DNA from: Paulinella micropora
Taxonomy: Eukaryota > Cercozoa > Imbricatea > Euglyphida
DNA: 64,000 nt
NCBI GenBank assembly: GCA_009731375.1
Contig: BJOX01000173.1
Coordinates: forward strand, 482,055 to 546,054
Direction of reading: 5' to 3'
The notes under the pieces were generated by a model. It saw only the letters and a list, made by a program, of their open reading frames with translations, searched no databases and had not been told where the DNA came from. Shown here piece after piece: positions 50,805 through 61,789 of the stretch (position 1 is the stretch's first letter; each line of letters starts with the position of its first letter). The translations under genes were made by a program, and so were the position numbers.

Positions 50805-51251
50805 TTTTTTATTTTCGTAATATCTTTCAATGTCATCGTTTCTATATGTTATACGAATTACTTTACGACCGCCTAACATAATTTCTTCTTTCTCCGCAAA
50901 GAAGTCTCTATGAAATTGTGTTTTTTCGTGTGTGTATTTGCCGTATATTCCTATCGTTTTTCCACAAACACATGTATATTTTTCTTTAATCTTTTGTTTT
51001 CTCCATTCTGTCTTCTTTTGTTTCGCTAATTGTTTGTAATCCGTATTTTTATTATCTTCTTCGTATTTTGATAATACTTCCTTTTCGTAAAACTCTCTTG
51101 CTTGCTTTTCTACTTCTTCCTTCGTTTTCTTTTTTCCTATGTAAAATACTTTTCTTTTTTGTTCGCCATTTTCCCTCCATCTAACATCAATTTCATTCTT
51201 CTTAATACATACTCCACCTTTTGAAACTTTTCTGATTGTTCTCTCACTCAT
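50802..51251 (-). CDS. Zinc-finger protein of unknown function (149 aa)
   Basis: It starts MSERTIRKVSKGGVCIKKNE. A beta-rich N-terminal part (IDVRWRENGEQKRKVFYIGK) resembles an AP2- or integrase-arm-like three-stranded sheet. A basic helix and a C2H2-like finger follow (YTCVCGKTIGIYGKYTHEKTQFH). DNA binding is likely. As the last gene before the right terminal repeat it might act on the genome ends or on transcription; this is conjecture. Confidence 0.65.
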   Translation of the reverse strand: MSERTIRKVSKGGVCIKKNEIDVRWRENGEQKRKVFYIGKKKTKEEVEKQAREFYEKEVLSKYEEDNKNTDYKQLAKQKKTEWRKQKIKEKYTCVCGKTIGIYGKYTHEKTQFHRDFFAEKEEIMLGGRKVIRITYRNDDIERYYENKK

Positions 51252-51306
51252 TCTATATTATGTCATTTTTTTTTCTTTTAAATAATAAATAAAAATATGA
51301 CATATG

Positions 51307-51651
51307 TTTTCTTGTAGTGTGCTGTATAAGGCCATTTGGTTGTTTTTGTTTCTTTATATCTACTTGTTGGATTTTTTTACTGCTTTTTTATAGTTCTTAT
51401 TTTTTTTACTGCTTTTTTATGGTTCTCATTTTTTTTTACTGCTTTTTTGTGGCTATCATTTTTTTCGTCTTGTTTTTTGAAATACAGGAAACGAATTTAT
51501 TTATTTTGCTTTCTTGTATTTATCAAAAAATTTCGCCTTTTTATTTTGCCGTTTTAAGGCTCAGTATTTACTATCAACAGGAAGGCTCAAACAACCCAGA
51601 CGAGGTCAAGAATTGATTAAATTCTTGACGAGTTCTGGGTTATCATCTACT
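51307..51651 (-). repeat. Right terminal inverted repeat of the provirus
   Basis: Reverse complement of 31,436-31,784 with only a few substitutions and A-run indels. It includes the outer imperfect palindrome (51,595-51,639) and the three ~29-bp tandem units. Confidence 0.95.
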
Positions 51652-51657
51652 CAGTTT
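51652..51657. repeat. Target-site duplication, right (CAGTTT)
   Basis: Identical to 31,430-31,435 and in direct orientation. Confidence 0.85.
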
Positions 51658-52913
51658 TTGAACGCATTGTACCTGTCCCCCGTTTTGGTTAGGTGACCTG
51701 CGTTGGGGTAAAGAGGAGAGCACTCCAGTGGGACTGCTACAACTTGACTGCTACAACAAAGGAAAACAGACAGGAAGACCTCAGAGTCATGAGCTTTAGT
51801 ACTCTTAGAGGCACAACCAAAAACAAAGAAAAGGAAGTCACAGCAAAAGAACAGTATGAAGGGAGAACCCCGTTCAAGGTCTTTCAAAAACAAAGAAAAG
51901 GAAGTCACAGCAAAAGGACAGTATGACGGGAGGACCCCGTTCAAGGTCTTTCAACGTGAGATAGTTTTGGCCTTGGGAGCTTAAGGGGGCACTCAAGACC
52001 CCAGAACAACACATTAGGATAGTGCATGAGAGTAATGTAAGTGCTTTGCACAGCAAGGGGAAAATAGTCCCCAATTACATGTGGAGGTGGGGAGAGAGAG
52101 CAGGGAAACAGCCAGCAAGAGGGAGAGGAAAGATAGGGTTGAGAGAGGAGGAAGAGGAAGCTGAGTTAGACTCAGAGTCAGAGACAGACAAGGAAAACCT
52201 TACATCTTATTTTACTGAGACAGAAAGGCGGCCTACTTTAGGGGGAGATAGTGGTACGAGTGAGCAAAAGGAGGAGAAGAGCAGGTGGAGGAGAGGGGGA
52301 GAGTGAGTAGTCAGCCTTCACCTACTTATTCCACACCAACAACGACAATAATCAAGACGAAGAGCAAGGAGCAAGTAGAGGAAAAAGAGAAGGAAGATAG
52401 AATGATAGTATCATATGAGGAGAGTTTGGAGCATGAGATGAAAAGACAGAGAGAGGAAGCTTTTTCGTTTGTGTTTGATAAGCTAGCATGTAAAGCCAAG
52501 AGGAGTGCGGCAGATTTGGTGAGAGACACCTCACCAGACATTGGTCAGAACTTGCACACTGTGTGGGCAAGACTAACCAAAAGGTTTGGTAAGGTGAGTG
52601 AGAAAGATGTGCAAGATAAAATAAATGCGATGAATGCATGGACATTTGATGAGGGGTGTGATTATGCTCCGCAGTTTGATGCGTTTGTTGCGTTAGATGA
52701 AGAGCTAAAGGCAGTAGGCCATAAAACACCCCACAGAACAATGGAAACAATAATCACTAATGCCTTGCAAAACCCTGAGTATGCATCAGAGGGGGTGAGA
52801 AAGGATTGGGGAGGATGGATGAGCACGCTGAAGATGAATAAGAAGCAGCATGCATGGTCTTTTGAGGAATGGTGGGAGGAGTTGGAAGAAAGAGCATTGG
52901 AGATAGATAAGAA

Positions 52914-52970
<57 letters not shown>

Positions 52971-53383
52971 AGATGAAGAAAGAAAAAGCACACGCAGGGA
53001 AAGATGCCAACAAAACAGAGGAAGGGCAGAGAGGTGTGTGTTTTGGGTTTCAAAGAGAGAGTGGATGCAAGTGGGGGGATGAGTGTCGTTTTGCTCATAC
53101 AGAGGGGTCAGTCACTATGCGTAGTGTGCCTGGGGTGTGCTACCTGTTTGAACAGTCAGGCAGCTGTGATAGATCTAACTGTAGGTTTAAACACACCACC
53201 ACTAATAAGAAAGGGGGAGGGAAAGGAACAGGAACGAGAAAGAAGACGTGGAAGAAAGGAGAGAAATGTTTCAACTGTTGGAGAGCCATGTGTTCTCCGC
53301 ATGTGAGAGGGAGTGCAGGATGTGTGGGGGTGAGCATAGACTGCATGAATTTTCACCTTCTCACCTTCCTCATCTGTGTCTGA
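51658..53383 (+). pseudogene. Decayed retrotransposon gag-like region with CCCH fingers
   Basis: Plus-strand frames 52,022-52,306, 52,285-53,082 and 52,973-53,383 together look like one degraded gag. The middle part has LHTVWARLTKRFGKVSEKD and NAMNAWTFDEGCDYAPQFDA, resembling Copia-type capsid proteins. After an (AG)n microsatellite at 52,917-52,967 the signal changes frame. It continues with two CCCH fingers (CFGFQRESGCKWGDECRFAH and CYLFEQSGSCDRSNCRFKH) and a Lys/Gly-rich tail. A 66-bp tandem duplication lies at about 51,823-51,955. No pol follows. The provirus is inserted just upstream of this region. Confidence 0.55.
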
Positions 53384-53626
53384 CTCACTCCCCCTATCGG
53401 TGTCAGAAGTGTCTGACTCCCCCTGCCAAACTTTCCATGTTCCACTTTTCCTCTCTTTTCTTTCTCTCTCGGTTCTTCCTTCTCACCTGGCTCTTCTCTC
53501 GCCTTCTTCATCTCTTCAAATTCGAGATTTTTGACAGGGCGAGACAGAGCAGGCAAGGTAAAGAAGGCCCACATGGGCAAGTGATGGTAGTACAAGAGAG
53601 AAGTATATCGTCAATGTGAGGGGCGA

Positions 53627-54422
53627 GTGTCAGGTGGGCAGCAATGTTTTGTATGCACGCATGACATGGAGAGTGGCAATGTGTTGTTGCGAGAGGCAGC
53701 TTGTGGTTTGTTGAGAGGGCGATTTTGCGGGCTGCATACAGATCAGGAAAGAGAGAGTGAGAGGGAAGGCTTAGCCCCAGTGATGGGGGAGCAAAACATA
53801 ATTAACCCACCTAAGCCGTTAGTTGAGAAGGAGAAGAAAGAGAAGGAGAAGCGCTCAAAGCGCAGAAGCAAGAAAGAGAAGGGGAAAGCCGGGATTGCAA
53901 CCAACAATTCAAGCCCTTTCACTGTCAAAGAGGAACGCGCGGAAAAGGGGAACGACTATTACCGGGTACATTCAAGTGTCAAACTCAGCCAGCGAATTTG
54001 AGTTAAGTTTCAGATTTCAGATTAGCGGTCAGATTTTAGATTAGTGGTCAGAATACTACTATCATAGTAGTTCAATTTAACTGTAATATTTCGCAAAAAT
54101 TATGCAGATTTTGCGGACGGATATAGCAGTTAAATTGAACTAATTTGAATTCTGTGACCATGAATCACTGAGGCTGAAATCTGGCCGCTAATTTGAAATC
54201 TGCACCTTAACACAAATTCTATGGCTGAGTTTGACACTTGAATGTACCCAGTAATACCAACGCGATGGGCTGGTGGGCAGCGACAGCGACCTGGACAGCG
54301 GCTCTGGCTCTGACTCGGAGCGGCGATGGATGGGGCGCGCGACACACGTGTGCTTCTACGACCCGGGCGGCGGACTAAAGCGGCGGCAAGTGGGCGGCTC
54401 AGGCTGGGAGCCAGGAAGCTAA
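53627..54422 (+). pseudogene. Unidentified ORF split by a MITE
   Basis: The left half (to 53,958) carries a Cys-rich start (QQCFVCTHD ... RFCGLH) and a long Lys/Glu-rich stretch. The right half (54,257-54,422) reads DGLVGSDSDLDSGSGSDSE, then MGRATHVCFYDPGG, and stops at 54,420-54,422. Removing the 296-bp MITE and one TA joins both halves in frame within GAC-TAC-CAA. The Cys pattern C-x2-C...C-x2-H suggests a small zinc-binding fold. I do not know the family, nor whether this is a host or retroelement gene. The start codon is uncertain. Confidence 0.55.
53959..54254. mobile_element. MITE copy 2 (296 bp)
   Basis: The ends TTACCGGGTACATTCAAG and CTTGAATGTACCCAGTAA are inverted repeats bordered by TA on both sides. 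The interior matches 19,296-19,580. The end resembles that of the 2.3-kb transposon at 16,962. Confidence 0.88.
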
Positions 54423-55261
54423 GAGACTCGGCGGCTACTAGGAAGCCAAGAGCGGGGGAGCGCGCGGGGGGGGCGGCTCAACGACTGTGACCTTTTTACT
54501 GCATCAAAAGTTAAGTTTGGTGCTCGGACGGTGACACTGGCAAACGGTTAGTTTTATAGAGTTGAAGTTAGTATGAAGTTAGTGCATATAGTTGTTAGTC
54601 ACGGCTCCAGTTAATTTCTATATAGGCACGGTACCATATATGCGAGGTTACTAGCATAAGGTAGATGGGGCCGTTATTCCTAAATAGGGGGAGCAATGGA
54701 TAATTTATTAATAATAGTATTAATCATACCGGCCAACCCCAAGGACAATTACCTATTTTACCTATATCACTCTAAGTGTTACGATGAATTCAAGCTTCGG
54801 CGGTCTGGGGTTGGGGCATTTAGTGACGTGTCAGAAATTATTCAAATCTCTAAGTAAAAGTAAAGTACGAACCCTCTCGTCCATTGCCGTGTTGTCCCCG
54901 GTCGGCATATTCTATTGAAAAAGTTATGTAAAAAAGATAGATGATAGACAGATAGATAGATAGAATCTTATTATTAATAGATAGGTAGATAGATCGATAG
55001 AGATAGATAATCCCTACCGGACGCCCGACGGTGGTATTAATATTAATATTACTCAGTAGTCTGAAATATTAAAACTTTACAATGTGTCACTACCGCTAGG
55101 AGGTCACCAGCTACTAGAACCTAGTGTCTGTACCACTGCATGAAAGGTCATTCAGTAACAAATTATCAATAAAGCTGGCTAAGCATGTGGGTTAAAATAC
55201 AAACTGTCATGAGCAACAGCCCATTTCTCTGGTTCATGTTCAACAGTTGGCAGCTCAATGT
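54423..55261. other. Intergenic region with host repeat and short GATA tract
   Basis: It contains the right copy of the dispersed repeat (54,693-54,792), a GATA/GATAGATC microsatellite at about 54,937-55,010 and otherwise short frames only. Confidence 0.6.
54693..54792 (+). repeat. Dispersed host repeat, right copy
   Basis: Direct copy of 31,280-31,380, on the other side of the provirus and about 23 kb away. Confidence 0.8.
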
Positions 55262-55556
55262 TCATTTCAACAAAGCTCGGTGTCCATAGTCCTCATCATC
55301 GCATTGGCTACTCTTGAACTGCGCCATCATGGCTAGGTATTCATTGGCGGGCGCCGCCGTTGGGGTTTGCGCCGCGTCATACTTGCCATAGCGCTGCCGA
55401 GCCTTTTCCCGGTTGGCTATTTAGAAAAAAAGACGCACACACGCCAGAAACGGTAAGAACAAACAAAAAAAAACAGACAAACAAACAAACAAACAGCAGC
55501 AACAACAACAACAACAACAACAAAAGACAGGAAGAAAGACAGACAGACAGACAGAC

Positions 55557-55587
<31 letters not shown>

Positions 55588-55785
55588 AAAGAAAGAAAGA
55601 AAGAAAGAAAAGAAAAAAGAAAGAAAGGAAAGAAAAAAGAAAGGAAAGAAAGAAGAAAGGAAAGGAAAGGAAAGGTAAGGTAAGGTAAGTTAAGGTAAGG
55701 TAAGGAAAGGAAAGGAAAGGAAAGGAAAAGAAAAGAAAGAAAGAAAAGAAAGAAAAAAGAAGAAAAAAAAAAGAAAGAAAGAAAG

Positions 55786-55822
<37 letters not shown>

Positions 55823-56105
55823 AATACATTCCAAGAGCAGCTTGGTTCACTTACTTTGCGAGTTGTAACCACTTTCAGTTCGCAAGGCGGAGATTTTTGA
55901 GGCATCATACGAGGTAGAAGCGCCAAGACCGGCATTGCCGTCCAACATAACGGCCTGCCACGGAAACAGAATATGATTACTTGACATCAAAATTGGCGAC
56001 AACAGCAACAACAGCAACGGCAGTGGCATCAGCAGTAGCAGCAGCGACACAACAACAACAACAACAACAACAACAGCAACAACGACGACGACGACGACGA
56101 CGACG

Positions 56106-56138
<33 letters not shown>

Positions 56139-56455
56139 CAAAGAACAACAACAAAAAAAAACCTTGATTGGCGCAACAATCCCTTTCCCGTTCTTGCCCA
56201 AGCCTGTGCCTTCTTTCCAACCCATCGCCTAGACAATTTCACTGTAGCTTAACATAAAGCGCCCACAAGCTAACCTTGAGCATTTTGTTTCCTTTATTGG
56301 AAGCTTCGATAGGCTAGCAAATAAACACATTGCATGCATGACGGTGGAAATTAGGTCTGTGGCGCCACAGAGCAAAAAGGAAAACCTTGGTTCTCTTCTC
56401 CTCTGCTGTTTTCTTGGCGGCTGACTGAACCATATCTTCAAAGACTCTGGAAAGG

Positions 56456-56502
<47 letters not shown>

Positions 56503-58591
56503 AGGGAGGGAGGGAGGNNNNNNNNNNGGAGGGAGGGGGGAGGGGGGGAGGGAGGGAGAGAGGGAGGGAGAGAGAGAGAGAGAAAGAGAGAGAAAGAGAG
56601 AGGAAGGTGTGGGATCGAAGTAGGCAGATGATGCCATCGTTGGCTAGCAAACACTCAGCCGACACAGAAATGTAGGAGACGATGGCAGCTCAGCCAAAAC
56701 AGATGGGTGAGAGAGAGGTAAAACACGATGCCCACTCAGCCAAAAACAAGACAGGCACCTTTCCGCGCGACGGATAGACTCCGCTTCTGCCCGATGTGCC
56801 GCAACTTTGGCGTCCGCCTCCTTTCTAGCTTGGTGCTGTATCTCCTTGTACATCTCTACTTCCAAGTTTTTCTTGTGCAGGGATGATTTCTGCACGTGTT
56901 TGGTGAGCTGGTCAGCGTCCTTGAACTGCCGCTTACACAGCAAGCACTGATTCCTAGGTATGTTGATCCATTTATCGACGACGACAGGTATGTCGGTGTC
57001 CGGTATGGCAGGGGGAAGCATAGTCTCGTCGATGGGGGGAGGAATAGCGGGTGGTGCTGCCTCGACCATTGGTGATCGAGGCAACGGTGACTTCGGAGGC
57101 TCATTCGACCTTTTCTTACCCTTCTTGCTGGCCCCCACCGCTTTGAAGGCCAAAGAGATGGACTGAGACAGCTCTTTGATCACCTCTGCCTTGTCTACCG
57201 GGGCAGGCACGACCGCAGGCTGGGGCGCGGCTTCGATCACGGCAGGCGAGGTAGAAACTGCGTTGGGGGTCGAAGAGGAAGAGGAGGGAGAGGACGAGGA
57301 CGTTGTGGACGAGGAGGAGGGTGTTGTTTCCACTTTCACGCCTCGACTGTCCACCTGGACATACTGCTGCAAGGTCATATCCCACCGGTAGTATATCCGC
57401 GTCTCATTGTGGTACGTACAATACAGTTGTGAGGTGGTGTCATAATAAAACCCCGTCTGCGCGTCAAACCAATACCCACTCTGTTGGTCCCACTTGAAGG
57501 TAGAGGCTATGTTGGGCGGTCTTTTCGGCGCAATTTTCTGTCCTTTGACGGACCTGCCACGTTCCCATGGCCCATCCATACCCATGTGATCACCCTTGCG
57601 CGCAAACGCGACACGTACAACCGCATTATCGATCCGCAGACCGACTGACATGCCCAGAGCGGCAGTTGCATCTTCGGGGGTATAAAACTCCACAAAACAA
57701 AAACCACGTGATTGGTTAGTGTCTCTTTCAGTGATCAAACGTACATCCTTTGTCCCTGCGGCCACAAACCCGTTGAAAATCGAACGCACTGTTTGCTCGC
57801 TAGTGTTCAAGTCCATGTTGCGGATCACAAGCACCGCGTTGGGTGTGACTGATGAACCTTCAGAGTTTGGATCCTGTGACACGTATGTCGCGTCAGCACC
57901 CTGTGGCACGCCGCACTGAAAGCACTTGTCACGCCGCGCGAAGTTCATGCACTCGCAGCGACCGCAGACCCAGTCCAGTCCGCGCTTACTCTGCTTCGGG
58001 TTGTTGCCGCCAGCTGTAACAAAGAATGCATCCCTGAGACAAGTGCAGCGTTGAGAAATACCAAGCGCAAATGACAGGCAAGAGACAAGAAAAAGGAAGG
58101 AAACGAATGGTCGCGTGCAGATCTGCCTGACCATGGCTAAAGTCAACGTGCACGAGCTTGTTGTGCAGCATCAGACGATCTGATTGATCGTGGACGAACT
58201 TAGAAGCGTGCTCCAGAGCATTAAATTCTACAAACGCGAAACCGCGAGATTCCCCATTTTTTCGGTCTCGGATAAGGCGCATGCTCGACGGCCTGTACAT
58301 GCCGACCACTTGGTGTAATTCTGCCTCGTCTACCGTCAGAGGTAAGCCCCTTATCACCACCGACTTGGAAGGCTCTGAGATTCGAGCTGGCTCAGGCGGA
58401 GCTCGTGGCGGTCTTCGCGAGTCCCTGCGTTCATCACTACTTGGTCGGCGTCCTCGACTGCGGCTGCGGCTCCGACTGCGCGTTCGACGACGCTCCTCGT
58501 TGGATCGCTTAGCCCTTCTCCGCGAAGAATGAGACCTGCTTCGACTTCGAGAGCTGCTGGAACTACTACGAGACCTTCTCCTTCTTGACAT
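55262..58591 (-). CDS. RBM5/RBM10-like splicing regulator (7 exons, 711 aa)
   Basis: Exons on the minus strand are 58,591-58,132, 58,013-56,759, 56,446-56,386, 56,313-56,275, 56,228-56,163, 55,954-55,855 and 55,416-55,262. All joins keep frame and total 2,136 nt. Domains in order are an RS-rich N-terminus (1-60), RRM1 (~73-150), a RanBP2-type zinc finger (DWVCGRCECMNFARRDKCFQC core, ~167-187), RRM2 (~212-290), an OCRE aromatic repeat (~328-375), a C2H2 finger (C510, C513, H526, H533) and a G-patch (GNKMLKAMGWKEGTGLGKNG, ~600-640). This order is specific to RBM5/6/10, nuclear proteins of the spliceosomal A complex that control exon choice. Introns are 46 to 438 nt, two holding microsatellites; a 10-N gap is in intron 2. 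One donor (GTCAGG) is atypical. Confidence 0.92.
56047..56158. repeat. (CAA)n/(CGA)n microsatellite inside an RBM5/10-like intron
   Basis: CAA, CAG and CGA triplets fill most of intron 5 of the splicing-factor gene. Frames through it are poly-Gln, poly-Cys or poly-Val artefacts. Confidence 0.9.
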
Positions 58592-59285
58592 AGTAGCCCT
58601 GGTTCCTTTCGCCCCTGTTAGTCACATCAATGGTCGCATATCATGACAAAAGGAAAGGCTTTCTCAATCCTCCATTGCGACGTCTGTGCGAGACCTTACC
58701 TTGCTTCCAATATCAATAAGCTTACTTTTGCAACTACAAATCAAAAGACACACACACTTATTCGAACACGTCCGTCAGTGAAATGCAGAACACATGATTC
58801 ATTTAGTTGGAACTGTATGAGAAAATGAAATGTACACTGCGATTCAGGTGTAAGAAGGATAACCCAGCTGCAAGGAGGCTTCTCGGACTCTTAGTTTACA
58901 CAAAGAGGGTTAGAATGCATAGTTCATGAACCTCTCCAAGGCAGAATAAGGAGACGCACAGTAAAATGAAGTGTATGAAAGATGAGACAGGAGCATTAAA
59001 GGAGTCAATAAGGTGGAAAGATTTGGAATGACAGCGTCAGAGATACAGTTATGAGGAACGAGAGAGAAAAGAGGAGCTGTCTCATCTGCGTTTCTTGCTG
59101 AAGGCCATTCATTGTCTTATTTTGCCGGTAGTATTCATCTATTTGCTTTGAAAATATGCCTGTTTTGCGTTCAAAGTCTACAGTACTTCTCAGAACGGGT
59201 TCAAACAAATCTACGGTCTAAAGGTTGCATTTATGTTGGCAACATCAAAGGCTGCGCAGCGGCCGGATTTGCTTTCTTGCATGCC
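58592..59285. other. Intergenic region, no gene seen
   Basis: Unique sequence upstream of the splicing-factor gene; its promoter should lie here, but no clear motif was assigned. Confidence 0.55.
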
Positions 59286-59356
59286 TTCCTTGCATAACCA
59301 GCAACAACAACAACAACCACAACAACAACAACAACAACAACAACACAACAACAACT

Positions 59357-59388
<32 letters not shown>

Positions 59389-59912
59389 CGGCCGGGCATG
59401 AAAGTGGCAAGTGAAGGCCGTAGCCACACACCATCTTGCATTTTAATCATTTTGATAAAATTTATAATTAAATTGAACAACAGCAACAACAACAACACAC
59501 CATCTTGCATTTTAATAACTTTGTTTAAATTTTATAATTATTAAATTGAACAACAACAACAACAACAACAACAACAACTTTAGTCACTTCGTTTAAATTT
59601 TATTATTATAATTAAATTGAACAACAACAACAATAACAACAACATTCTCCCTTCTCCGCGGACTAGCTTTCTCCACAGCTTGTCTACTCTCTTCACTGAT
59701 TTTCCTCTTCTCCCTCCTTTGTTGTTGTTTTACTATAGTGCATTCTCTTCTCTCCTTTTCCCTCTCTTTATTTCTTGTTTCTGAGTGAGCATGCTCTGGC
59801 ATCCCGAGTCGGCTGGGGATGATTAGACATTTATTACTTGTCTTTAAGTGGCGCTCGAAGGCCGTTAGCCATGCACCATCATGCAATTTGTTTAATTACT
59901 TTCATTAAATTT

Positions 59913-59958
<46 letters not shown>

Positions 59959-60149
59959 GCAACAGCAACAGCAACAACAGCAACAACAACAACAACAACA
60001 ACAACAGCAAAAATGGCATTGGTTTAATTACTTTAATTACTTTTAACAACAACAACAACAACAAGAACAACAACAACAACAACAACAGTGGCGTATGTGA
60101 GCCGTTAGCCACACACCATCTTGCCATTGGTTTAGTTAATATTATTAAT

Positions 60150-60186
<37 letters not shown>

Positions 60187-60226
60187 CTTTAATTAAATTC
60201 AACAGCAACAATAGCAACAACAACAC

Positions 60227-60258
<32 letters not shown>

Positions 60259-60560
60259 ACAACAACAACAGCGTCCCGAGTCGGCTGGGGATGATTAGAC
60301 ATTTATTACTTGTCTTTAAGTGGCGCTCGAAGGCCGTTAGCCATGCACCATCATGCAATTGGTAATTACTTTAATTAGATTTAACAACAACAACAACAAC
60401 AACAAACACAACAAACAACAACAACAACAACAACATCATCATCATCATCATCAACAACAACAACAACAACAACAAGAACAACAACAATATAGTCTTGAAG
60501 TGGCAGTTATTATTGAAGGCAGTTAGCCACACACCATCTTGCCATGGGTTTAATTTTCAA
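59286..60560. repeat. Cluster of (CAA)n-tailed short repeats
   Basis: At least five units share GTTAGCCA[TC][GA]CACCATC[AT]TGC followed by an AT-rich stretch and a (CAA)n tail. They end near 59,455, 59,890, 60,126, 60,361 and 60,550. Two of them (59,803-59,890 and 60,272-60,361) extend left with CCCGAGTCGGCTGGGGATGA. The layout, a common body end plus simple-sequence tail, resembles 3' ends of a retroposon family, or repeated local duplication. Confidence 0.65.
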
Positions 60561-60576
60561 TAATAAAATTAGACAA

Positions 60577-60611
60577 AAATAATAATAATAATAATAACAA
60601 TAATAACAATA

Positions 60612-60651
<40 letters not shown>

Positions 60652-60932
60652 TAATAATGATAATAATAATGATAATAATAATAATAATAATAATAATAAT
60701 AGTGCTTCTCTGTCAATGGCTGATGCATTTCTGCACATGCGCCTCCATCGTCTCACCCGTGAGGGAAGTACGAAGAATTGACGATAGGCTCTAATGACAC
60801 CCCCGCAAGGGCAGTTCCAACACTTCCAGACGGACCGGTATGTTCAATGAAAATACTGGTGGCATCGACGGGAATCGAACTGGCGACGGGGCCCAGATGG
60901 TAGAACTTGACCACTGGGCTATCACGGTGTCC
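60577..60932 (-). mobile_element. tRNA-derived SINE with (ATT)n tail
   Basis: On the minus strand the element starts GGACACCGTGATAGCCCAGT. Box A (TAGCCCAGTGG) is at 60,921-60,911 and box B (GTTCGATTCCC) at 60,880-60,870, spaced 30 bp as in tRNA promoters. A ~130-bp unrelated body follows to 60,701. A long ATT/ATC-type tail at 60,700-60,577 follows. The tRNA part does not form a full standard tRNA by eye. It would be transcribed by RNA polymerase III and moved by a partner LINE. Confidence 0.7.
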
Positions 60933-61019
60933 AAATAACAATAATAATAATAATAATAACAACAACAACAACAACAGCAACAAAAACAAAGACAACAAAC
61001 TACAATAACAACAACAACA

Positions 61020-61032
61020 ACAACAACAACAT

Positions 61033-61087
<55 letters not shown>

Positions 61088-61089
61088 AC

Positions 61090-61140
<51 letters not shown>

Positions 61141-61192
61141 CTTCTCATCATCATCATCACTACTACTACTACTACTACTTCTACTACTACTT

Positions 61193-61286
<94 letters not shown>

Positions 61287-61348
61287 AAGACTTCTACTCC
61301 TCCTCCTCCTGCTCCTCCTCCTCATCATCATCATCATCATCGTCATCA

Positions 61349-61419
<71 letters not shown>

Positions 61420-61498
61420 TACGACTACTACAATACTTCTCCTCCTCCTCCTCCTCCTCCTCGTCATCATCATCATCATCATCGTCATCATCATCATG

Positions 61499-61539
<41 letters not shown>

Positions 61540-61560
61540 GCTACTACTACTACTATTAAC
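61020..61560. repeat. (TAC)n, (TCC)n and (ATC)n arrays
   Basis: Long pure trinucleotide runs with block changes, including two similar TCC-ATC-TAC modules at about 61,300-61,420 and 61,437-61,550. There is no coding signal. Confidence 0.95.
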
Positions 61561-61789
61561 TTTAGCATGCTCTTCGGCTCTGAGAAGGGCTTCTGACACG
61601 GGAGAAAACTAAAACAAAACAAATACAACACGCAATACAATCACCCACGAGCTGAAACAAGAATAAGTACAATGAAAAATGACTTCAAGCGCTCCTCTCA
61701 ACCAATGCTGACTTGTTGTGCTTTGCAGTAGCTCATTTGAAAGCTCTCATCAAAGAGTCCCGGAAGGGGCTGCCTCACAGGTGTTGGGG

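Larger units (their letters stand above)
31436..51651. mobile_element. Integrated Polinton-like virus / virophage-like element (20,216 bp)
   Basis: Near-identical terminal inverted repeats and a 6-bp target duplication define both ends exactly. Inside are about 20 densely packed AT-rich genes. The hallmark morphogenesis module runs on the plus strand: packaging ATPase, adenain-like protease, penton-like minor capsid and major capsid. A retroviral-type integrase and remnants of a protein-primed DNA polymerase are on the minus strand. This content is that of PLVs, virophages and Mavericks. Assignment to one branch needs a capsid or ATPase tree. Several genes are frameshifted and the polymerase has lost its palm, so this copy is unlikely to be autonomous. 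The host is the eukaryote whose genome surrounds it. Confidence 0.95.

Noticed and set aside
31436-51651. Assigning the element firmly to virophages
   Set aside because: The gene content fits PLVs and Mavericks equally well. The capsid type cannot be resolved without a tree, so I kept the broader label.
60840-60935. A functional tRNA gene
   Set aside because: A and B boxes are present but the arms do not form a convincing cloverleaf, and a SINE body and tail follow. A SINE fits better.
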